Source: Amoebophrya sp. A120
Taxonomy: Eukaryota > Sar > Dinophyceae > Syndiniales > Amoebophryaceae
Assembly (NCBI GenBank): GCA_905178155.1
Contig: CAJINV010000013.1
Coordinates: 2,174,281-2,238,280, forward strand
Reading direction: 5' to 3'
Length of the DNA: 64,000 bases
Shown here: in pieces, positions 58,101 through 64,000 of the stretch
How the letters are laid out: each line of letters starts with the position of its first letter
Numbering within the stretch: position 1 is the first letter of the stretch
Made by a program: the position numbers and the translations under genes
The notes under the pieces: generated by a model
What the model was told of the DNA's origin: nothing
Seen by the model: the letters and a program-made list of their open reading frames with translations, nothing else
Databases searched by the model: none

Positions 58101-60256
58101 AGTTGTGACGTAGCCGCATCGGCATCACTACACTATCTTATCCACGTCAACGCACGACAAATTTTTCCGAAACCGCAACAGCACCAAATGCCTTTCTTCG
58201 TCTCCGTCGTGCGGACGGCGCACGAGACACGTAGTTCTGGGCATTATGCACATTCGATGCACAACAAGTGTGACGTAGCGGCCAAGGTTTTTGCACCGGA
58301 TAGCGAGTCTATCGTATGAAAAAACTGTCTCACTATGCATGCTTCCTATGGGAAAAACAAAAACACAGGATCTAAAAAAACTTACTGTCTTGCATTTGTA
58401 GCAAAACAACCGCTTCTGTGTTGCATCCTCTGCATCCCAAGTTCACAGTGAAACATTCTTTTCCTTGGATAGCGTCCGCCTGCTTCTCGACAAGGTACTC
58501 GATTGTCTGGACCTGGGAGGTTTGGAAAAAAGCTGTGTGTATGGCGAACGGTAGTCTAAAATCTGTATTGCGCAACTCGGACGCCAAAGCCACTGTGTCA
58601 TGCGAAGACTACTGATGTTATAGCATTTCTTTTACCTGGTGGTAGCAGCACGCGAAAATGAGCGGCGTGTTGCCGTCGGCATCCTCGGCGTCGACGTTTG
58701 CGCGGCTCTGCACCAGAATTTCCACCAGCTCGCTGTTGGCGCTCGCGGCGAGGTGCAGGGGCGACAACTCGTGTACCGTGGGGATGTTGCAATTGGCCTT
58801 CGCGTCCAGCAGAAACTGCACTACTTCAGGGTAGTTGCAAATCGTGGCCACGTGGAGCGGCGTCAGTTGCCCCGCGGTGGCGTGCAGCCGCTTTATCAGG
58901 TCCGGGTCGGCCTCTATCATCACCTCGACCGCGTCTATGGACCCGCGCCAACACGCGATGTGGAGACTGGTGGCAGCGCCGTAGGGGTTCAGTAAGTTCA
59001 CCACGTACTGCACTAACCGGACAAGATTGCGCATGGCTGAGAGGGGATTTTTTTAGGTGTCTTTCTTGCAACAAAGAAAAACAAAATCCACTACTTAATA
59101 ATTTTTAGCGTCACAACGATCGAGGTAGAAATTTTATAGATGCAAAGCTCCTTCTTTGGCACTGATAATTAGATACGAAAATACAATGCAGCACGAAGGT
59201 CTCGGCAAGCTTTTCGTTCCACTGCGCCAGGGGATCCTCCTCCTGCGACGAGTGTGCAGAGTTCATGCTGCTCCGTCGCGAGGGCACCATTTGGTTATTG
59301 ATTCCGCCATTTTCGTATGCATTGCAAATCTGTCTTGGTCAACATGATGCCAACTTTCGACCGTCCAAAAACCTGGAAAATCTGCATAAAAAACCGCTGC
59401 AATCTTCCAGACCCAGACATGTTTGCAATGCCTATTTCTGGGCTGCTGGTCTGTTTGTAGTTGAGATCCAAGCAACTGCTGGGGAGCCATCCCTGCGCCC
59501 CTTCGTTGGATTCGCACCAAATCCAGCCATACTCCTCCGCGTGACTGGTGTCCAGAACCGTCACCACATCGTTTTTTCTAGCGGCGATTTGATTATCTCC
59601 CTGGGGAACGAAGCCCGCAATGACAAGTGCGACGGCGGGTATGCAGTGCAAACATTGCTGGCTCGTCGTGGTGATGTATTTTTATTTTTAAATATGCACA
59701 CTGTAGCGCCATAGTTACACTCGTCAAGAACCTCCGGTACTTCCGCAAGTTGCTTGCGCCGTCCGGGGTTCTCCTAGTGTAGTTTGAAGATTTATTTTGC
59801 CTAGCATCGATCTCTTTTACTCATGCAACCGTAATTCTTACCGTACGCCAAAACGACACTTTGCAGCTTTTTTTACTCGCCGACGTGCTGCGCTCACTCT
59901 TACACCAACCACGACTAGCTCCTTGTAAATGGTCTTGCAACACATAAAATCGTCCTGGTTGCTGTTGCCCCCCGCGGCCCGCCGCAGTAGGTCCCCCTTC
60001 CCGCCCCCCGTGCTGGTGGAGGAACCGCCAAAGGTCGGTGACGGCGCGGCGTGCGTGCCGGACGCCGCGGTCGGCGAAGCTTGCGGTGACCTGCCGGAGC
60101 TGCTACTGTTGTTCCCTTTCGCGTACCGCCTGTGTTCTTACGAAAATTGCCCGGACTGTCAGTCGTGTCCGTGTGGTGAGAAAAACTCCCTTGCATAATT
60201 TTCGACCTGGACATGACCTGCACGTCAACAAAAAGGCAAAAAGTAGTCTTCCTCAT
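52164..60256 (-). CDS. C-terminal-motor kinesin (kinesin-14) with SH3 domain and ankyrin repeats
   Basis: About 20 exons; roughly 1,140 residues; 5' end unresolved (coding frame clear from about 60130, no in-frame ATG). Order: Ser-rich N-terminus; SH3 domain ([17 protein letters not shown], then [12 protein letters not shown]; 59657-59435); ankyrin repeats ([80 protein letters not shown]; 59036-57658); coiled coil (57384-55320); then the motor (55044-52164). Motor motifs: neck [20 protein letters not shown], which marks kinesin-14; P-loop [35 protein letters not shown] short tail ends QAALLGT. Kinesin-14 motors are usually minus-end-directed and act on spindle or cytoplasmic microtubules; the SH3 and ankyrin parts imply cargo or scaffold binding. 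Six GT-AG introns and 14 introners; splice phases agree throughout. Confidence 0.93.
52688..53008. mobile_element. Introner, family B (kinesin)
   Basis: 321 bp; perfect GATGA repeats at 52683-52687 and 53009-53013. Joins ALGDVI to EALTSK in the switch-II helix region. Confidence 0.89.
53269..53531. mobile_element. Introner, family A (kinesin)
   Basis: 263 bp; perfect CTGGA repeats at 53264-53268 and 53532-53536. Joins SAEELQ to MWLDRGM. Confidence 0.88.
53595..53764. mobile_element. Introner, short family-A relative (kinesin)
   Basis: 170 bp; TATGAGTTGCAAAAGTAC against TATCCCTCGCAAAAGTATC (inverted). Perfect CCGCG target repeats. Joins KRDSRG to TIYIENV. Confidence 0.86.
54169..54457. mobile_element. 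Introner, family A, inside the kinesin P-loop
   Basis: 289 bp; flanks CCGTC and TCGTT match 3 of 5. It splits the ATP-binding loop after AYGQT; excision plus 5 bp gives [14 protein letters not shown]. Confidence 0.85.
54526..54808. mobile_element. Introner, family D relative (kinesin)
   Basis: 283 bp; TATCGGGAGAAAAAACTG against TATCCCAGGAGGAGAAAAA. Target repeats TGCGA and TGCAA (4 of 5). Joins EQVFRDC to KDLIQSAV. Confidence 0.82.
55045..55319. mobile_element. Introner, minor family (kinesin)
   Basis: 275 bp; ends share AGTGCACA motifs (TATCACAGTGCACAGCAC and TATCCGAGTGCACAATG). Flanks match 3 of 5. Joins EEQAI to GRKYHNQ at the neck. Confidence 0.75.
55654..55909. mobile_element. Introner, family D relative (kinesin)
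   Basis: 256 bp; TATGCAAGAGAAAAAATC against TATGGAAGGAAAAAAGTG; contains GTGTAAGTGTAAAT. Flanks match 3 of 5. Joins ENDLKS to TKNSLT. Confidence 0.76.
55950..56132. mobile_element. Introner, family E, long hairpin (kinesin)
   Basis: 183 bp; most of the element is one long inverted repeat (CACAGAAAAAAGCTGGCAGG and onward into GCAAAAATAAATA). Perfect GGTCA repeats at 55945-55949 and 56133-56137. Joins DVAALT to VKLQTIE. Confidence 0.9.
56310..56491. mobile_element. Introner, short family-A relative (kinesin)
   Basis: 182 bp; TATTCACTGCAAAGGTAG against TATGCACCGCAAACGCAC. Target repeats GCTTT and GTTTT (4 of 5). Joins QNEQDK to AQQQQIKK. Confidence 0.82.
56978..57282. mobile_element. Introner, family A (kinesin)
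   Basis: 305 bp; inverted TATGCATCGCAAATTTAG and TATGCATTGCAAGAATG ends. Flanks match 3 of 5. Joins KSDAFI to MEEAETP. Confidence 0.78.
57390..57657. mobile_element. Introner, minor family (kinesin)
   Basis: 268 bp; TATCCAGGAGAACAG at left, inverse of TATCGTGCTGAAAAG at right. Flanks match 3 of 5. Joins PAARQA to VLKKRRK. Confidence 0.7.
57935..58312. mobile_element. Introner, family K (kinesin, ankyrin region)
   Basis: 378 bp; CATCCTGTGCAAAACC against TATCCGGTGCAAAAACC (inverted). Flanking 5-mers match 4 of 5. Only 7 bp from the next element. Confidence 0.75.
58320..58471. mobile_element. Introner adjacent to the preceding one (kinesin, ankyrin region)
   Basis: 152 bp; target repeats GAGTC and GCGTC (4 of 5). 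Removing both neighbours, each with 5 bp, gives [20 protein letters not shown], a continuous ankyrin repeat. Confidence 0.76.
59316..59434. mobile_element. Introner, family A, shortened to 119 bp (kinesin, after SH3)
   Basis: Inverted TATGCATTGCAAATCTG and AGGCATTGCAAACATG ends with little interior. Target repeats TTTCG and TTTCT (4 of 5). Joins TSSPE to NGGINNQ. Confidence 0.82.
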
Positions 60257-60415
60257 CTGTCAGCGAGCAAGCAGGCGGTCATGAGTGCCATTAATAGTAC
60301 AGCGAACTGATAGAATGATACATGGTGCGCTAACTTCTGACGAGATCCGTACGCAACTGTTCCAACTAGTTCGCGAATATTAAAACTCGTTTCCACACGA
60401 GGTCCTAGGCAATTT

Positions 60416-62745
60416 TCATCCGCATGATAAATTCGCCGTGGGCTCCACCGAGGCGGAAAATCGGGCGGGTCGCGTGCTGCTCGATGCGGGGGTGTTGTGC
60501 GAATTCACCTGTGTCCAAGAAAAAAAGTGCCGTCTTTGGTGACGTACAACTTTTTTGGGCCGGCGCGCGGAATGTTGTTGCCGTCTGGCATGCCAGCAAA
60601 GAACATCATGCCATGTGTAGATACAATCTGTTTATGTCTACGCGAGTTCTTGTACTACCGGACCGTACAAGAACTCTTGTGGAAATAACTACTTCTGCAC
60701 GCGGCTTGCAAACAACCTGCAAATGAAATGCAGCCCAGCATGTACTATCTGTTATCCCTACACAGATATAGTTTTGGATTTCCACTTGCGCATTTCTTTT
60801 CTTGGATAATCTGCAGCGGTGATTTGTTGTTGTTTGACGTCAGGTATGGTACGCAAAGGTCGTATCGCACTCGCAGGGCAAAGGCAATTGCAAAAGTACA
60901 ACTACTCTGTGACAATAAATACTACTTGTGTCTACTGATTTCGCATGACAAGCTGCGCCAGTTTTCATCTGTGATCCTTATATGCAACAGTTTCATCTCG
61001 TCCCTACACAAGTACGACATCTAACTTTTCCAAGCCATATCAACGACCCGGGCAGGAGCTGGTCCTCTACGGGACTGGTTTTGGAGTTGTTCGTTATGTT
61101 CGAGCGGTTTGACCGTGGCCGCGGCTGCTGCTGCGATATCTGAAGAAGAAGTTGAGCAGCGCCATTAGTAAGTGCCTACTTGACTAGTGATCAAATCAAT
61201 TCGCAATGTTGAATCCGTGAATTTCTGGCCGTGTTTCATCAGCATAAGAAACAAAAAGTACGACTACATTTTTGCGACATCAAGAAGCGTACTAATCGCA
61301 AAAAAATCAAAGTGAAAAAATGTTTTCTGCACCTTTTCTTTCAAAATGTTTTCCAGCATGTCTTCCTCCGTTTCCTCGCTGTTCTCCTGCTCTTGTCGTG
61401 AGCTCATCATCCCAGGAAAAAAAATGTCAAGGTGCTCCAAAAAGGCACGACTTCGATTTTTTTTTGGAGATGTAGAAGTTTTCGCCAAATTGGCGAAAAC
61501 TTCTACATCTCCCCTTATTTTCGCTGACGACATCGCTTCCATTGCAGCAAGTGCAATGCTACCTATCCATCTTGCTTGCGAAAAAGCCGCTGCTCGAGTT
61601 TACAAAATGAAAAGTTTTTCCTCGTATGGAAATGGAATCGCGTTAAACCTGTGCTGCATAAGTTATTATCCAGCGTCGATCCTACTTCTGGTTCTGGCTT
61701 TTTTCTTCTGGATAATGACGTCGACTGCTTCGCTGTTATCTCGATACCCGCCACTTTCACCCAGAGCACTGGCCGCATTCGCGATCCCTCCGCTGGCCCC
61801 GTTTTGTGCAGCTGTCGTGGGGCAGTGTCAATGAGGAAAACCGTGCCCCCGCCGCACAACGAACCCACAAAACCTGAATTCCTAGCTGAGTCGCATCTGC
61901 TGTGGAAGCTAGATAGAAATTGCGCTGAAATAACCGTTGGCGGCCTTCAAATTATCCGGGGGGCGAGTTTCTTCAAAAGTGTAATCAGGTGTGCAGCCCA
62001 GTAGAGACGAATGCTGATAAAGAATCAAGTTTCTTTTTCGTACATAATTCTCCCGATCATTTCATGAAAGCGCTGTATGTTCGAGGCGACGCGGAGCTTG
62101 GCTTTTGTCAATTGATACGCTTATCTTTTTGCTGAGTTCCATGATCGAGGGAAGAAAGTCTATTAGTGACAGTTTTTCTTTGCATGACACGAGAGGTTTT
62201 TTTTCGCAGGTTGTTTCTGTTCGGCGCAATTGCAACAATTCCTCAGGAATCCTAGAGCAAGGAGGAACCTCATGATGTACAACAATGCAGCACAGGCTGA
62301 GAGCACAAAATGCTCCGAGCCTTTGTGCCCTGAAATGCAAGCACATAGCTCCTGCCTGTGTTGACACAACAAGCGCTGCATCTATCTATCATCGTGTCCT
62401 CCCTGTCCAATAACAATCTGAAAAATTTCCACTGCACTGTCACTGACCTCCTTTTCCGGTGATACCCTTGTCGGCCCGCGTTGGCTCGTATTTGTCCTCG
62501 GGATCCTGCAGCTGCGCCGCCGCGGGCTCCGGCGCGGCCCCGGCGGCGACCGCCTCTTGTTTCTTGCTCTTACTCGCGCCGCCCCCCATTCCGAAGAATC
62601 TGCGCATGGACAATAGTTCCTGCGGAGGGACGAGACACGGCCGAAAAGGGCCTGCTTACCTCGGTGTCGCGGTCGCAGGCAAAGTGCTTGGTCGTGCTGT
62701 CAAAGGCTGCGCGGGCCAGCAGCTGCGCCGGCAAGCGGGTTCTTC
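60416..62745 (-). CDS. Unresolved multi-exon gene, unknown product
   Basis: Several exon-like pieces show splice sites and good coding character, but the whole chain could not be fixed. The clearest N-side exons are about 62745-62660 and 62619-62448, joined by a 40-bp GT-AG intron. They read AFDSTTKHFACDRDTEELLS, then MRRFFGMGGGASKSKKQEAV and an Ala/Pro/Glu-rich stretch. A middle piece near 61560-61280 carries QENSEETEEDMLENILKEKV. The 3' exon begins at 60511 after an introner and ends at a stop at 60416-60418 or, in another frame, at 60405. The piece AIAFALRVRYDLCVPYLTSN just upstream favours the former. Family unknown. It may be more than one gene. Confidence 0.35.
60512..60808. mobile_element. 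Introner, family D (unresolved gene)
   Basis: 297 bp; TGTCCAAGAAAAAAAGTG at left, inverse of TATCCAAGAAAAGAAATG at right. Target repeats ACCTG and ATCTG (4 of 5). Confidence 0.76.
61466..61512. repeat. Perfect 47-bp hairpin
   Basis: Two 23-base arms starting GGAGATGTAGAAGTTTTCGC around a single central base, without mismatch, beside a T run. It lies within a non-coding stretch of the unresolved gene. Confidence 0.92.
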
Positions 62746-64000
62746 ACTTGCCGCAAGGATGGCGATCCCACCACCCCGGCTTCGATTGTTTCGACGTCAG
62801 CCCGCTGTGTTACTTCCGCGCAGGATAAGTAGAAAGACGTTTTCGTGCGTTCTTGGCTAAACTTGGCCAAAGCGCCTACACGTGGTTGAACTGTTGACTG
62901 GGATACAACGCGTGTGGTCCGGCAACTTGATCCGCTTGCCGCCGCGGTCTCCTGGTCGTGAGGCACTGCCCCGCGGCTGCGAAAAGACACCGCGACTCGT
63001 CAAACCCGAAGCGGCTCTGGTCTCCGGCCAACGAACGGCACGGGCGTGGTGTTCCTGTTAATCGATCGGGGTATAACTTTGCGGGCGGCCGGGTTGTGTC
63101 TACTTACTCTGAGTCCGGCCTCGTGCAGTGTGGAGTGGATCCTTAGCCGTACGGGTCTTGGAGGCATGAACTCATGTACTTCACCGCGGCCCCACGGGCC
63201 GGCGCCGCCACGGCACACGGACCCAGAAGATCCCGCCAACGCCGATCAGCCCCGCAGAGCCCGCTCGCGGCAACAGAATCTGGCACAAATCGCCGCAGCT
63301 TCAGCACCCCTTCATTATGATTGCTGGAAGAACATCGAGTGTCTGATTCCGAAAGTTCGTTGCAATCTTACATGCCGGTTACCAACATTGTGTAATGCAA
63401 ACCCAATCTCCACTTAACGCCCAAACGAACAAAGTAACTTCACGTCGGTACGCTGTGTGTAGAGGAAGATTAGGGCCGGGCTCTTCTAAATGCATCTGCT
63501 TCTTTATTTGCACACAACGACTAATGTAGATGTACAACGACAACCTTTTCAAAGAGGGCCTGTGTGTTAGCAGTCCATTATGTTTCTAATTTCTTCGCAA
63601 AAGACGGTGGCACCAAAGTACGGCGCTGCAGTTTTGACTACGGAACCTTGTTCAACCACCACGCTTTCAAGCGCTGCACTCGGAGGTCAGTTCAGACTTA
63701 TTTTGCGAGCAACATGCAGTACGTAGCAATTCGCGCCTCTGCCTCATTTGTGCTGATATGACGCGGGTATGCCGCCGCCGTCCTGCTTTGACCGCAGTCG
63801 TTCGTGAACGCAGCACGAAGGCCACTCTCTTGCACTACTTGAAAGCGGCGCTCGACCATTCTCTCTTTTTTGCGGAACGCGCAGCAGGCGCCGCGCATTT
63901 CGTTTCTCAACACTCCCACTCTTGCACTCTGACGGCCCGCTGGTGGCTTCTCTCGCACTTGCAGTGAAACCGCTGGCGTCTGGAAACGACGGCGCGGTCG
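62746..64000. other. Right end of window, no gene supported
   Basis: About 1.25 kb, GC-rich to about 63300 and then mixed. Open frames on both strands lack motifs and splice-consistent neighbours. It may hold the 5' part of the gene to its left. Confidence 0.45.

Noticed and set aside
60405-60599. Terminal frame ending RMKIA at 60405 for the unresolved gene
   Set aside because: Kept only as an alternative; the upstream exon-like piece favours a different frame ending at 60416.

Overview
The window reads as nuclear DNA of a dinoflagellate-type protist, most likely a syndinean parasite such as Amoebophrya. The host call is inference. It rests on three things: all 16 recognisable genes lie on the minus strand; the genes are eukaryotic (STT3, a kinesin-14, an acyl-protein thioesterase, WD40 and ankyrin proteins); and the exons are interrupted by about 50 short elements with inverted ends and 5-bp target duplications, which resemble the introner elements reported from Amoebophrya. 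No rRNA, tRNA or CRISPR was recognised.

Layout, left to right (each gene reads right to left): WD40/EF-hand-like protein (50-7278); protein with a DAW1-like N-terminus and four barrel-like repeats (8428-10627); small coiled-coil protein (11743-12288); a GC-rich island (about 12550-14060); Ser/Gly-rich membrane protein (14324-16969); large charged protein (17728-22849); secreted Pro/Ala-rich protein (23041-23862); isochorismatase-family hydrolase (24780-26009); a Ser-rich partial gene (26717-27389); a 1.5-kb composite repeat (27474-28953); Ser/Gln/Pro-rich membrane protein (29201-31566); secreted protein kinase (32999-35408); acyl-protein thioesterase (36649-40328); small unknown protein (40921-42307); WW-domain protein (42378-44563); STT3 oligosaccharyltransferase (45669-50922); SH3-ankyrin-kinesin-14 (52164 to about 60250); and an unresolved gene (60416 to about 62745). 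The last kilobase has no gene I can support.

The central observation is how the genes are built. Roughly 20 introns are ordinary GT-AG. About 50 others are discrete elements of 110-470 bp (one is 1.45 kb) from several unrelated sequence families. All have ends of the TATC/TATG...GATA/CATA type and are flanked by 5-bp direct repeats that range from perfect to decayed. Removing each element plus exactly one 5-bp copy restores an open frame at every junction I worked through. It also rebuilds conserved motifs: the kinesin P-loop, a WW domain, the STT3 core, the thioesterase and the isochorismatase. In many cases no cutting register inside the duplicated 5-mer gives GT-AG. Spliced this way, complete reading frames result for STT3 (839 codons), thioesterase (245), isochorismatase (265), the kinase (693) and the WD40 protein (1,561).

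The genes do not form one pathway. Coordinates of element ends were counted by hand and may be off by one base.
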